From: Hoplostethus atlanticus
Lineage: Eukaryota > Chordata > Actinopteri > Trachichthyiformes > Trachichthyidae
Reading direction: 5' to 3'
NCBI GenBank assembly: GCA_034670405.1
Contig: JAXDDX010000014.1
Span: 4,845,001 to 4,909,000, forward strand
DNA: 64,000 nt
Positions 1 to 13,082 of the stretch are shown here, piece by piece (within the stretch, counting starts at the first letter, position 1; each line of letters begins with the position of its first letter). The translations under genes were made by a program, and so were the position numbers. The notes beneath the pieces are model-generated. The model saw only the letters and a list, made by a program, of their open reading frames with translations, was not told where the DNA came from and made no database searches.

Positions 1-1414
1 CTGGTTCTTGGTCTGGGTCTGGATCTGGGTCTAAGGACCCATGTTTGGGTGGCAGAACTCTGGCTGGGCGTATGATGGCCTTGCTGTCCATGACTGACAC
101 ATCCTGTTAGACTTGAAGAGAGCAAGTGTGTTTTATCCCAACATAAATATTTTCTAGTTATTCCATCATATTCCCCTGGCCTGTACCCATGGTCACCACA
201 AGGCAGGACTGTCAGGCTGTTTGAAATCAGGGGCCTCTTGCTGATCAAAGCCTCTTGTTTATATCTCATGTCATTGATGTTTTTTGGCAGGCACGGGGTA
301 TTGTGACAATCTCCTGCTTGTTATCCGTGCGATCAGCCATAGCTGTAGGGCTCTCCGCGCTGTCCAAGGTGAACAGCAGTGGGCCCTCCTGCAGGCTGGG
401 CCATATGGAAGAGGAACATGAGAACGAGGGAAAAGAATGCAGGGAGGGCCGGGCTGTGAAAAACATATGCTGTGTCAAAACTTTTATCTGACTTTTCATG
501 AGAGTATGATATGCTTTATCTTTGAGGCAAATTAGGATTCCATTACATGATGTACTCTATAGGACAATGTGTTGTAGCTCCTCCTTTCATTTTCACCTTG
601 TACCTGCAGCTCTACACTGTCTCTGGTGTAACTCTTCACACAAGCAAGCCGAGAACAATAACCTAGCAAACTGCCCAACTTTTGATCTAAAAATCGTCTT
701 AGCAACTGAGTGTTTTCAATTCAGATGAATACGCTGTACAAAATGTTTGGAGATGCAACCACAGAATGTTCTATTTTCACTGCAATGGATCCAACATTTG
801 GCATCGGTTCCAATTACGGCTCACATTGGAGAGACGAGAGTCTGTAGCTCGGTGTTGGCGGGCACAGGGAAAGCAGTGGGCGAGAAGAGGACTGGAGTTA
901 AACTTAAGGACTAATTAACAGTTTGACCCCTAAGAATATTCACACCTGCCTACAGAGCAAGCCGGGGTCTTGTAAACTAACATTTTATGGCGTCTACATT
1001 TTCCCATAAAAAATGTCACAGAATGTCCCCGTCGTTTCATATTTGTGATCCGACAATTTATATCATTGTAGACATAGATAAAAAAAATGATTGATTTAGG
1101 CTCGTGAAAAGGGCAACGGGTTCTTCCCTTGTCGATATCAGCACTGAAGTTAGTATGGGTCAGACATTCAATGCGGACAGCTATAAAGTCACAGTTGAAA
1201 ACGAGGGGGGTAACATCAAAGTGTAATTTAACTGGCTGTAAAGCGACAGGGCGCCTCCCCAGCCTCTTTATTGACTGGGACGACTGGGGTCAACTCACAG
1301 TGTTAAAAGGAAACACTATAAATTAGACACCCCACAGCGACTGAAAGGGATTAACAATAACGACTTGCTCGAACTGAAAAAGAAATATCCCAAATATTGG
1401 GAAACATAAATAGT

Positions 1415-1473
<59 letters not shown>
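1415..1473. repeat. (AG)n microsatellite
   Basis: An almost pure AG dinucleotide tract of about 59 bases lies in alx4 intron 1. Confidence 0.95.
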
Positions 1474-4400
1474 ATCCACTCTTAATTGAATCTGTGTTTG
1501 ACCAGATGCAGGGAGCAGGAAAGTAAATGTGTGAGCAAAGTATTTATTTGTACCTCTAATATGGGTTGTTTTCCCTTCTTAAGATATGAATTGGGATGTA
1601 ATGTGAAACTCGATGCTTTGAATTCCAGCCAACTGTGAATTCCTCTGAAGTTGTTTGTCTCACTTGCTGTGAGGATGCAGGCAGGCTCACGCACTCACAC
1701 TAAGTGGACCGGACTACCAAGCTGAGATATGAATCATTGTGATACATTCTATATGATTCCCTTTGTTTTTCCTTGTGAGCGTGACACCGCAAGGGATTAG
1801 CGTTGGAAATAGCCCTGGGCCTGCACTGCTATTTGCAAAACAGAGCTTATCCCAAAGTAAAAATCAGACGAATATAGTCTCATTTTCTATGATTCTGTTG
1901 TTGTTAGCTGACCTTGTCTCTTATGGAAAGCACAAATAACACTACTATGAATAGCTTGGCACTATTTGCACAGTGTGGTGTCAGTTGCAGTTTGGGATAA
2001 CACACACACACACACGTCCCGAATTGACACAGTACATCTGCACATCTCTGTTATAATTCTGCAAACACTGCACGTGTGCCACAGACACAGAACCTCAGCA
2101 CACATGAGTACAATAGTGTTTTTTCTACACAAAGTGTACTTTTGAGACCATGTGATAGGTAGCCGTCCACTTTGAAATGAAACTCTGCTGACTGTGCAGA
2201 GCGATGATCCATCTCAGCAGGCTGTGCTGTAAAATGCACAGACTGTGCAAAAAAAAAAACCCAACTGCTACAGAAGTGCATCCATAAAGTTTAAGACTGA
2301 TAAATCAACTCTGTCTCTCTTTTTCTCTCTCCCTCACTCTGTCGGTCTCTCCTCCTCTGTTTCTTTCTCACTCCCCCCAGCTCTCTTCCAAATGTTTCAC
2401 TTGCGTCTTGGAGCAAAATAGAATTTCCTTCATCTTGTTTTTGTTGAAAAACTTTCAATCTTTGATTGAAAGAGAACATTCCATCCAATTGGGAAAAACT
2501 CTCTAGAGGACATTTTTATACGCAAGCATATAAAAATACAAAAATGAAAAATACTTTAATGTGAAAAGTACTCAACATGCATGATTACTTCTTCCTTCCA
2601 GCGATCCAGTGATTAAAAAAAATCATAACAAAGCATTCATTGTACAAGTGCATTGCAATCGCATAATAAAACACATCAGTTATATTTTTTATTGTGCTGC
2701 TGAATCCTTGAATCTATTTCACTGTTTTTTCTGTGTTTTTGCTTGAACTGGGAGTTTATGTGTTCCTGTAGAGCTTGAGCAAGTTTCACTACCTGGGGGC
2801 CCATGAAAACTATTCAAAACCCATAAGAGTTTCAAAAATGCATTCCTATCAATATGAATAAAAGTGTCTTTTTCCAAATAGCTGAAAAGTTTATTCCGGG
2901 AGATCCATGTTTTATCGTAGAGTAATACACAGATTTTACAATGTTGAGTTTGATCTTTGAGCTTGCTGGAAATGAATCAGTCACAGCAATATTTGAGTAT
3001 ACACACATACAATAGGTGAAAGGCTCTAATCTCCCATCTCAGGTCTTTAAACAGTCCTCCACAGTATGCATCCTCTAGCTCTGCCTATCGACGTTCAGTT
3101 TACATAACACAGTGACAAAGAGGCCAAACAAAGTTCTGGAGTATATGAGCCTTTTTGCCCTGCCGCTCTCCCTCGGCCATGCAGACTGAAGCTAATGTAA
3201 ATTGCCCTGCCAAAATTTAAGCTAAATGGTAAAATGATCCTGAGTCCTTGTCACCTCCACTCATGTCATCAACTTGGTGAAGTGTGCCTTGGTTGTCTGG
3301 GCTGCGTGGCTGGTTCCCATTACTCCCTGCTCAAACCAATCAGCGGGGACGGCCATTAAGGGAGGCAGAAATGGTTGTGCTACACTACAGACGGTGAAGG
3401 AACAAAGGGCAGTCGACGGGCTCTTCATTACAGAGCGTCAAAATATCACACACAACAATGTAGTCACACCTGGATGTTGGTCCTCCTGCGTTTAACTGTC
3501 TGCAACCACCTCTACAACGAATAAAACACGTACAGTTGCAGCGCAGAAGAACTGGATCAAAATCTCCCTTTGCACAAAGAAAATTCAATACGGTTTAGGT
3601 TGGGTTATACTGCTGGTTTTCATGTCTTCATATTACACTGGCAGCACTGGTGAGCATTAACAACACTGGTTGAATCTTGGTTAAAAGAGGAACAAGTGTC
3701 AAGTGATAAAAGACACTATAATTACAATTCAATAGCTATGTACCAACAAAGTAACACACTTTGCCTTATTAGAGTAGTTAAATGTTTATTACATATAACT
3801 GGAGCCCAAATGTTTCAAAAGGCTCTGCTTTGACACCACAGCGTTTCAAATGGAGTGGTTCAAATTGATTTTCTCTGGTCTGGGCATACAGGGGATCCTC
3901 TCCAAACAGATGAGGGCAGGTAAGCCAAGCTAAAGGTCACACTCCCAATGGCATTCTCGTACACCGAAACATCAAGAGAAAAAACGTGTTGTTTCTGGAG
4001 GATTATAAGGACATTTATGTGGCTGGTTTATAAGTGTCCCAATGAATCGTCCTCACGTGACCACTTAACAGCACAGGCCTCTATTTTTCCACTCACCAAT
4101 GGCACACCTCTCATCCCAACTTCTTCTTGAGTTTGAGGATTTACTTGTTTATTTACTCAATCAACTTTTATAATATGGTTGCAAGCATGACATTTCTTTA
4201 CGTATTGCTTAAGGCTTAAATGTATTATTTTTTTCTCTGTTATGACATTATTATTTAGTACATAGCACTGTTTCTTTAGATATGTCAATCAAAGCCGCAT
4301 TGGACTACCCTCCACTCATAAGATTTCTTTCAGTTTCAATCAATCTGACAGTTAGCCATCAATCTGACCTGAAAGCTGTCGATGTTCCAAGTGCTGCCTT

Positions 4401-5245
4401 GCTGCGTTCAGATGATACCTTGACTGTCAATGTGTTCAGTAGAAACATTACAGTTGTGTGTTACAGTTCATATCTACTGTAAAAATGTTTATTAGACAGA
4501 TATGCTGTTATTTATCAGCCAAAAGCTTTTCAGTTAGCAGACAATCTGTGCATGTTAGAAGACTTTGAGACCGATCATCACATGACCTTTAATGGAAGGG
4601 GTAATACCACAAATTATAACAGCAAAGTCATGCAATTTGAAACTACCTTGTGATTATGTATAACGGAGGTTTGATAAATGAAATAAGCTAGGAAGTAAGA
4701 AAATACACCAGGATTTTCCTATAAAAACATGGGGCATTATTTAACTTTCCTCCTTACCCTGTCTTTAAAAGTTAAAGATAATTTATTGGCCCTTTCAATG
4801 TATGCCCAGTGGAGTAGTGCAATAAAAATGTGGGTAAACTATGACCTCCAGTCAGTGGTAACCATAATGCAAACAACCACCAATGTAAACAAAATTCAAT
4901 TACAGCTTCAGAGTAGCAATAAATCAAAACCTTTTCTCCCTTAAAAGACAAAATCTTAATTTACTTTTGACATCAATTTGCATCATAAAACCTTATGTTA
5001 TCCTAAAAACTTACCTAAATTGTATTACACAAATAGAAAGGTGAATACATTCAGTACATGCCTGCATATAATCACATGAAGGCCCCTATAGGACATTGTT
5101 CTCAACAAAGTTATATCAGCCTCCAGAGTTTCTGAGGGTCAAGTCGCTGCAAGCATGAAAATAGAGACAGACAGAGTCGCTGACATCTGAGTCGCATTAA
5201 TGCTGGGGCTCTTGTCTATAACGCCGAGATGTTTTTCTTGCCTTA

Positions 5246-5435
5246 CAGTTCCCAATCCAGTCCTCAAGTACCCCCTGTCCTGCAGGTTTTTAGCTCCAGC
5301 TCTACTCAGGCACACCTGAACCAATTAGAGGCTTCACGTTTTCATGACCTTAATTGGTTCAGGTGTGCCTGAGTAGCGCTCGAGCTAAAACCTGCGGGAC
5401 AAAGGGGTACTTGAGGACTGGATTGGGAACCACTG
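5246..5435. mobile_element. Palindromic MITE (about 190 bp)
   Basis: The two ends are long imperfect inverted repeats. The right end read on the minus strand starts CAGTGGTTCCCAATCCAG and the left end starts CAGTTCCCAATCCAG; the match continues inward through CTCAAGTACCCC and the GGTTCAGGTGTGCCTGAGTAG arms around a short central loop. The whole element can fold into one hairpin. Similar 'cagtggttcccaa' elements are common in fish genomes and are usually placed with non-autonomous hAT-like MITEs; that family assignment is from memory. No coding capacity. I could not find a clean 8-bp target duplication. Confidence 0.8.
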
Positions 5436-5751
5436 CGAGACTAAAGCGTTAACCCGGTCATATCAGTGGTCAGGAAGAGGGTTTGCTTTGAGGGTAACCC
5501 TACGCAAACGTGGCAACCAGCATAAATGTATAGGCCCAACACATTTCACACTGCAAATCTTACCTGCAAAGACAATTTGAAATCACTAAATGTTTGATGG
5601 TATTTAATGTAAACTGAACAAAACAAAAAATCCTAAAAATAAATTCACAAAACAATAATTCAATTGTATTTAATGTAACTGAATTATGGTACGACCTTTG
5701 CTGCATACAAATCTTCATATGAAAATATAAATCTGATTTGAATTGGTCGGA

Positions 5752-5775
5752 TATTATTATTATTATTATTATTTT
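5752..5775. repeat. (TTA)n microsatellite
   Basis: A short ATT/TTA triplet run lies in alx4 intron 1. Confidence 0.9.
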
Positions 5776-6217
5776 TGGAAAATGCTCAGGTTAATTTACA
5801 AACGGTTAGGATTACTTTGTTTCTTCGTGGTGTCAGCCATTGCAGTTTATACACAACCCACGGTATAACTTCATTTCATCTCGATTAACCAGATCAACAC
5901 TATTATCAAGATCATTATTAATGTTAATAATATAATATTAATAGCCATTATAGGCTAATGAAACCCTTCGAGATATTCGGAGGCTGAAGAGCTTTTCCGT
6001 ATTTCCAGTGACTGTCATAAGATCTTTAAACAGCTTTCACTAGCACCAACAGATCAGACTATCACTACAAATTTAATATTGATGGACAAGCAATACAAGT
6101 CTAATTCAAATAATTTAAAGGACTGATTGGTTCATAGGTTACATTCATTAAGATTGTAGATTGAGGGGGTATCAAATTGAGTAAACTAAATAATACACTC
6201 AAATTAAATCTTATTAG

Positions 6218-6275
6218 ACTACTATTATTATTGTTATCATTGTTATTATTATTGTTATCATTATTATTATTATTG
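6218..6275. repeat. Imperfect (TTA)n tract
   Basis: TTATTA runs are interrupted by GTTATCA units. Open frames encoding poly-Leu or poly-Asn over this tract are artefacts of the repeat. Confidence 0.9.
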
Positions 6276-6761
6276 GTGGCAAGCCTTGTGTGCACTGTTG
6301 AGGCAGCCAGACATTATTTGGGATTTCGTCCTTCAATCTGGACTTTCTTCAGTGCTAGGCCGACTGTTTGCTCCATCACATCATCTCAAGTCAAACCGGA
6401 CGAATGGGCGCTATCTTAAGGTCAATGTAAACCATTATACGTCCATTAGATCAATCAGCTTATGGTCACGCTGAGAGTCAAGGGAACTGAAGCGGTTTCA
6501 TGGAGATGAATTTCATTTTGCTGTTTATAAAGAACATCGCAGCCAGACACTTCATCTTGTTACCGCAGGATTTACTGTAGGCAAAATGGTCGCTTAAAAT
6601 GTGATTTTTATTTCTATAATTTAACTAATACTTTATCTTAAAATGTTACTGTAGCCTATATTTTTTAATATTTTATTATATTCTCCATAAGCCTTTTTAT
6701 GATATTTTCTAGTATTGGTTTAGCAAAACAAATATTGCTCAGTGCAGATTTCTCAAACGTC

Positions 6762-6835
6762 AGTTAATGACGAAATGACGAATAATACCAAGACGTCATC
6801 TCAAGTAGAGTATATAAGTATATTTAAACTTATAA
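6762..6835 (+). promoter_or_regulatory. Possible CRE cluster with TATA motif
   Basis: Two TGACGA half-sites and one AGACGTCA near-consensus CRE (about 6,791-6,798) occur within about 35 bases, followed by TATATAAG at 6,811-6,818 and further TATAAATA downstream. The arrangement resembles a CREB/ATF-responsive core promoter or enhancer promoter inside alx4 intron 1. No transcript evidence is available, so this is a motif-based guess. Confidence 0.25.
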
Positions 6836-7759
6836 ATAGGCGCTTTGATAGAAATACCTGTATTCAAGACAATATTCAATGCGGAAGACCATGCCTAAAC
6901 CTGCAGAAGTAAAAACACTTGTAGGGAAACGTTTAGACAGTCTGTCTACTGGTGTAAAAAACAATGCTTGCTACCATTCTCTTGAGAGAAGTTGGGTAAC
7001 ATTGATGTACAGTCTTTCACTGTTTCACGCTTCCCTCCTTCATCTCACTCTGACTGCGTCAATGGATTTAGGTGTCACCCACGAGTTGCTCGCACATGGT
7101 TGCAGAAAGAAATGGCTTCTGCAGTATTTGTGTTAAATTTATATTGGGCTATGGATGCGTTCAGCATCTGGCCTTTGGTTTAGCTTTCAGAATATCTCCA
7201 AGACACGAGGGGCAGGTCTACTCCAACCCAGGACCGCACGTTGACACATCTTGAATCACATTCTGATTATATTGAAGGGCCCTGTCTGTCTCCTCATCTA
7301 TGAGTCTGGCCTGTGGGCATGTTGGTAAAGAGGGTATTTGTTTTAGTTCAGATGTAGCAGAACTGTGGAATTGTGATTATCATTAGATGTCATTATGGAT
7401 TTGACATTTCAAGTGTGTGTCTGTATGTGTGTGTGTCTGTCTCTCTGTCTGTCTGTATCTGTTATGGACCAATTCGCTTCGTATTTTTTCCTTTTCAAAT
7501 AGCTAGGTATGGGTGTAACTCAGTTCCTAAACTCAGTTCATCCACATGTTTTATTTCCTGAATACAGTTTAAGCACCTTTTTAGGCCTCATCATAAATCT
7601 TAATGACGTAATTTCACAGTTTACAACATAGTAAATAGCCTACCGAAGGTGTTTGAGTTATATGAGCATAGGGTGTTTTAAGGCAACAAAACCATAAATT
7701 AATGGTCCTAGGAAAATTCATTCGTGTTTATATGCCTTCTGATTTGCCACTACATCAAT

Positions 7760-8060
7760 GTAAACAGACCTATTAGAGCAACCTACCTGACAAATTAAAT
7801 CTAATTGGATTAAAGACACAGCAGCGAAATGTTAAATAGTATTATTAACACACGTGTCAGTTCAGAGTTCACTACTAGTGCCATCTGAAAATGTGTTAAT
7901 TCAATTGTCCGATTCAGCTCCAATTTTAAGGATTGTAATGCAGATTATCGCATTAAATGTGGCCTAATTTAATTCGATCGTCAAAGGGAAAATTTGATAG
8001 TCGGGAAGATTATGCTTCTTCTTAATTGTGTTACTATGATAGCTGTTGTCCTAATGTTGG
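7760..8060. promoter_or_regulatory. Candidate alx4 intronic enhancer with paired-class homeodomain sites
   Basis: An AT-rich, non-repetitive block about 0.7-1.3 kb downstream of exon 1 contains a perfect P3 palindrome TAATTGGATTA (7,802-7,812), a near-P3 TAATTCAATTG about 105 bases further on, and several more TAAT cores. P3 sites (TAAT N3 ATTA) are the cooperative dimer targets of paired-class homeodomain proteins including ALX4. Enhancer function and autoregulation are inferences. Confidence 0.35.
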
Positions 8061-8723
8061 TAGTAAGTTGTCAAGTATTCATTTTGTAAATACAGTTGGA
8101 GAGGCAAATGTGTTCAGGCTTTTTACGCACACCATCCGCAACCTTTGGGGGGGGGGGATTCCCCTTCTCAAAGAAGCAAACAAACGGAAATATAAAGGTT
8201 TCTAAAGAACACCAAACTGCGTTAAAGGCTTTTGGACAGCTGGCTTATCAGTCAGACAATAAATAAAACAAGATTTTGGACAAAACACAGCAGAGCTATT
8301 ACCAGGGGCGTCGATTCACTAAACCTTGAGGCATGACCAAGTCCCTGCATCTACTATCATTTGTCACCAAAACTTCGAAACCCAAATATAGATCGATTAC
8401 ATTTCAGGTGGAGCAATGGCTGACGGCTGACAAGATCTTATTATATGGCCAATGTGATAAATGATTGTATAGACGTATAGGTCACCAAATGTTGCACAGA
8501 AGCGCACAGCTTAGAGATATCCCATCCCACCACTGATGGGATTTTTTACGTCTTCTAAATACATTTCTGGCCATCTTTGCTCTCAATTATACTGATAAAA
8601 AACTACAAAATCAAACATGGACTCATTTAGACTGAGGTGTGACGAATGTCATACCTTGGCATACCCAATTTACGCCCATAATTAGAATACAATCAGCACA
8701 ATGTGGGGGTTTTTTCTGCTCAC

Positions 8724-9075
8724 CGTAGCATGGGATGAGCGCCCCGTTGTGTCCGCTGTCCTGGTGCAGTTTGCCTTCCTCGGGTGGTGTCTTGCAGGGA
8801 GATCTCTGCATGAAGAAGTGATATTTGCTGAAAGTGTCTTGCCCAGAAGCAGTGGCATCCAATGAGTGGCACTCCTGTTGGAGGGGGCTCCGAGACTTTT
8901 CTCCGTAAGCCTGACCTTTGTTGGGCAGGAAAACGGCAGGGCTGTATTTGGTGTCAGTCGCTGGGAATGTCCTAAAGTGGTCCGTGTGGTGATCCCTACC
9001 TTGCGCTGCCGAGGGGCTATAATATGAATCCATGGATGTCATATCGCTGTATGAAGCGCAGGTCTCGGCGTTCAT
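8724..9075 (-). CDS. alx4: ALX4 homeodomain transcription factor, exon 1 (partial gene)
   Basis: This is the first coding exon of ALX4, a paired-class (aristaless-like) homeodomain activator that patterns frontonasal skeleton and limbs in the nucleus. The 117 complete codons start MNAETCASYSDM, very close to mammalian ALX4 (MNAETCVSYCES), and keep the family blocks MDSYYSP, a FRTFP segment, FSKYHFFMQR and CKTPPEEGKL, ending in IPCY followed by one base of the next codon. The exon ends in a consensus donor (ACG|GTGAGC in minus orientation). The homeodomain, encoded by later exons, is not in this window. It is shorter than the mammalian exon, which has Pro/Gln-rich insertions. An in-frame upstream ATG at 9,153 would add 26 residues, but the conserved MNAETC start is preferred. 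Paralogues ALX1 and ALX3 lack this N-terminus. Which teleost duplicate this is (a or b) cannot be told. Confidence 0.93.
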
Positions 9076-9430
9076 GCTTAAAAAAAAAGTCAAGGGAAGA
9101 AAAAGACCAAGTCCAAACTTTTTTTCTCTCCTCTCTTTTGGAAAGGGAAGCAAACAGATACCCCCTCCTCTCCCTCTACCTCATACAAGATGAACACACA
9201 CGCATATGCGCACATAGACTCAAACACTAGGCTGCAGCTGGGTTTGGTTATAAAACGATTCAGATCTTTTCCAGGAACCACTGTCGTTGACCAAACACTC
9301 AAAACTCCCCCTCAGGTTTAAGAAGAGTTGCACAGACCCGTCTCTCCTCAGGGGATGGGACCCGGCGACTTCAAGACCCTCTCCCAAGTGATTAAGAAAC
9401 AAGACGTTTTGTTGCAAAATATATAGGGGA
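9076..9430 (-). promoter_or_regulatory. alx4: alx4 5' UTR and core promoter region
   Basis: This is the region immediately upstream of the alx4 start. On the minus strand a CTATATAT motif lies at 9,426-9,419 and a weaker TTTTATAA at about 9,256-9,249; either could set transcription start 20-30 bases downstream. A pyrimidine-rich T run abuts the start codon. The TATA calls are by motif only. Confidence 0.35.
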
Positions 9431-12400
9431 CTTCACACTTCACACATGACAATAATGTAATTTGGATACGAATATAGCCTATAACTGGGGCGGAGAGGGC
9501 ACAATTTTACGCTTCATTAGCAATGGTTCATCAAGGGCAGTTCACCCATATTAGCCTGTTGAATTCTTATGGCCAATTCTGTGATTTCTGAATAGAATCA
9601 GGATAGTTTTACCCCGTTTCACTTTGGATGCGGATTGCATAACTATATTTATTCATTTGCATTTATTTCAACCATTGGTGAACCATAATTGTTTCCTACA
9701 TGTCATGAAAAGGCAAACTCAATTAGATGAGCTTCTGTTGTAAAGCATTGCTTATGGCTGTATTTCCAATTTCTCGGCATTTAGGATAAAATAAATAATC
9801 AAAATGTATCAATAGGCACCTGAAATTAAATGTGTGACTATATTAGACTAAACAATAATAATAAAACAATGAGAGCACTGCACACCAAAAGCCTCATCTA
9901 AAAAACACTTACTTTGAATAATTAACTTTGCTCTGTAGTCTCACTTATCAAACTGTCAACTAAATTTGGTTTCAGATGTGTAGAAATATAAATGTCTCAA
10001 GTGTGGATATTGTTTCACAAAGCTCCTATTCTTAGCCTCTCTTTATATTAAATAGGATATATTTTAACGTAATGTCTTAGATGCATCTATTTGTAATATC
10101 CATTTTTTGATCAGTTTCCAATAGGCAGTTACACCTCTAAATCAGCACATATCTGCCATAAGAAAACCATAAGAATGCCGAAAAAGTTGGTCTGTGCAAT
10201 AAAGTTGTTTAAAACCTAAACATGCAAACATGTATAACTGTGTAAAAGTCACACATCCTAACGAAAAATCGCTGTTAGGGACTTTTATTGTGTCTATATG
10301 GTACTCAATGGTGAGTACTTTATGATATTTGTTTATGTATCTCCTAATATCACTATAATATCAATATAATACGTTCTGTTCAGCCAGGGCATTTACTTTC
10401 ACCGCTGTCGACTTGACGAAATTAACATTAAACTTAGAATGTAAAATGACGCTTTTTAATTCACTGGGTGTCTTTGCTGAAACTGCGCCTTCCGACCAGA
10501 AATTCAGCAGTTTAAGCACTTTGCACTGTAGTTTTTCTACCTAATCCTGTCAGGGGATCAGTGTTTCTTTGTTCTCGGGTTAAAACAAGGACTGTAAATT
10601 GGACACCTACCTTTAAACAACAAGCTATTATCCTTATGAATAAAGTTATAAATAAGTCATTCAAAGGCTACAAAAGTATCGGGCCTGTTGGTTGTGGCTG
10701 ATTTGAAAATCTAAAATGGAGTTATGCGTTATTTCGTCCTCATGACAGGTCAGCACTGTTTTTGTACTCTCTCAGACAATGTCAATAAAAGGAAGACAAG
10801 CTTTATATGAACGATGCCATAAAACGCATCCACATAAACAGAAATAGAGCACAACACGTTTGCTCCTTTATCAGCTAGGTTGACAATTCCTCTCTTATTG
10901 CATTAACCGCTATTGACAATATTGTAATTATTATGATAAGGATAGGTCAAACTATCATAACCTCATTATTTGACAATCCGGTTATTATGAATAGTCCTAC
11001 ATTTTGTTGCCAAAACTGCTAAAGGTAGTGAGTGGGATTGTAGGTTACAGTAGGCCACAGACTATGACACACACAATTGAAATATTGGGGTCATCTCAAT
11101 TAATTTGTGTACCACCCTTCATTTGCCTACATTTTCTTTCCATCCCATATTTTGTGATAGGCAGCCCATATCTAATATACATTGTCTTTTCTGTGTGTTT
11201 ATCCATAATGCTACACTACAGAAAATTCATGCCTCTGTGTTTGCACATATCATTTGAGTATCACATTATGATCCAATATAATCATATAAAAAAGCAATTA
11301 TGTAAGTAATTCTGAGTATGTAATTTCAAAAAACATGCTTGGATGTACAATTTATGAAAACCAACAATTTAGATGAACAAATTAACAGATTACAGTAGTA
11401 CAGTACAGTTTTACTCCACCCATCATCCATCCTTACCCTCCAACGCAGACTTGGCCTTGTCATCCTCCCGCTTTGGCCGGTAATGCTGGCCTGGCAGACA
11501 TGATATCACCTTGTTTGTTTGTTATACTGTCAGGACCAAGGCTGAGGTACAGGCCTGTACTGGCACACGTGGGGAATGTCTCTGGCAAATGAGTCACGTA
11601 GGATATACTCGGCACATACAGAGCATGCAACCTAATTGTAGTGCAGAAAAAATGTGAAAAACCCACAGCGAGCAGCTATACATAGACTATACACATATAC
11701 AAACACACAAACGTATTCATACAATCACGTACACATGGCGTACACACGCATGCACCAAAAAAAGGAAAAAGGAACGAGAGAGAGGGAGAGAGAGAGAGAG
11801 TGCAGTACAAAAAACTTATTTTTTACTGATTGGATTTCAAAGTAAGTTAATCTGCCTGAAAGGTGCCCATCTTTTTATGTCTGACATAATGTTCATGTTC
11901 AGTACATTAAACTTGGCCTGCACTCAGTTGCAGATATAATGTGTCTCAGGGGCACAAGGAGAAAATAATTGAATAACAGTTTATGTTTTATCTAATCAAA
12001 CAAAACAAACAAATAGCTACTTTAAACTATTTCTCCATACCTCATGTCAGCAGCGTGATTTATGGCAGCCAACCAGACTTCACCATTCTTTACCAGGATT
12101 TTTCAAACCTACTGGAACCGTGTACTTCTGTCTGTCCTATTCTGAGCAGTGAGGTGAGTGATGGTTTTGTAATGTAATATAGTGTTAGAACCTTAACACA
12201 GATTCAATCCAGAATATACCTGTTCAATGAGAGGGTGTGGATTACTCTTGTGATTGGCAGTAATGTTTCAAGCTGGCCTACAGTATCATGTGATTCTACA
12301 CCTCTATATATAATGACTTCTCACTCACCAGCCACTAGGATCAGCAGTATTCAGCAGGTAGGACTTGGGCAGCAGCAAAGCTGTGAAAAGCTGCATATGC

Positions 12401-12815
12401 ACTGGTCTGTGTCTATAATGCAGCTCCAGTAAGTCTGCATGGGGAGAAACACTATATTTGTACACTGTAAATAACGATGGAATATTGTGTGTTTTGTATT
12501 TTATATGGCTTATTTAGAGGGTGGTTCATATTTGTTCATATTTTGGCCACATGTGCGATTTGATCTCTTTTTAATTCACACGAAAAAGCATCCCCAGTCT
12601 CACTAACTGTAATTGCTTTATTATAAAAACCATGCACTCTTTTATTGTACAGCAGCAGCAGCAGCTTGGGATGGACAGAGTGAGCGTGTAGGACTGTTCC
12701 TAACCATTGAAAGGTTATTAACATGTCAGTTTTCTGGCATAGCTAGTGAAAGTTGCCCATTGACTGTAGGCCCACCTGCAGTGAATAAGGAGCCTACTGA
12801 CAGAGTGTGGCATGA

Positions 12816-12850
<35 letters not shown>

Positions 12851-12881
12851 CGCACACACGCACACACGCACACACACACAA
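12816..12881. repeat. (CA)n microsatellite with CG interruptions
   Basis: A CA dinucleotide tract is interrupted by CACG units, in the alx4-caprin1 desert. Confidence 0.95.
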
Positions 12882-13040
12882 AGAATAAAAACACTAGCAT
12901 CACATTTTCCCGTGAGTGTTATGGTGTTTGCAAGAAATGCTTGCTTCTGTCTTTATAAAATACAAATTCTAGCCAAACTTTTAGAGAAAGTATTTTGTCA
13001 AATATTTAAACTCAATGACTGTAGTGTTTAAGTGTCATAA

Positions 13041-13082
13041 TGGCTTTGATTTGGTTGTAGTTGGCTTTGATTTGGTTGTAGT
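13041..13082. repeat. 21-bp perfect tandem duplication
   Basis: Two identical adjacent copies of a 21-base unit beginning TGGCTTTGATTTGG. The identity suggests a recent slippage or duplication event. Confidence 0.9.

Larger units (their letters stand above)
1..8723 (-). other. alx4: alx4 intron 1 (5' part, extends beyond left edge)
   Basis: This stretch follows the splice donor of alx4 exon 1 on the minus strand. No homeodomain-coding exon is visible in any frame, so exon 2, which carries most of the homeodomain in ALX genes, must lie left of the window. It is mostly AT-rich single-copy DNA with a (GA)n tract near 1.42 kb, a palindromic MITE at 5.25-5.44 kb, TTA-type triplet repeats at 5.75 and 6.2 kb, and a TAAT-rich block at about 7.76-8.06 kb that could be an enhancer. 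That it is intronic is inferred from the conserved exon 1 donor and the large first intron of vertebrate ALX4. Confidence 0.75.
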
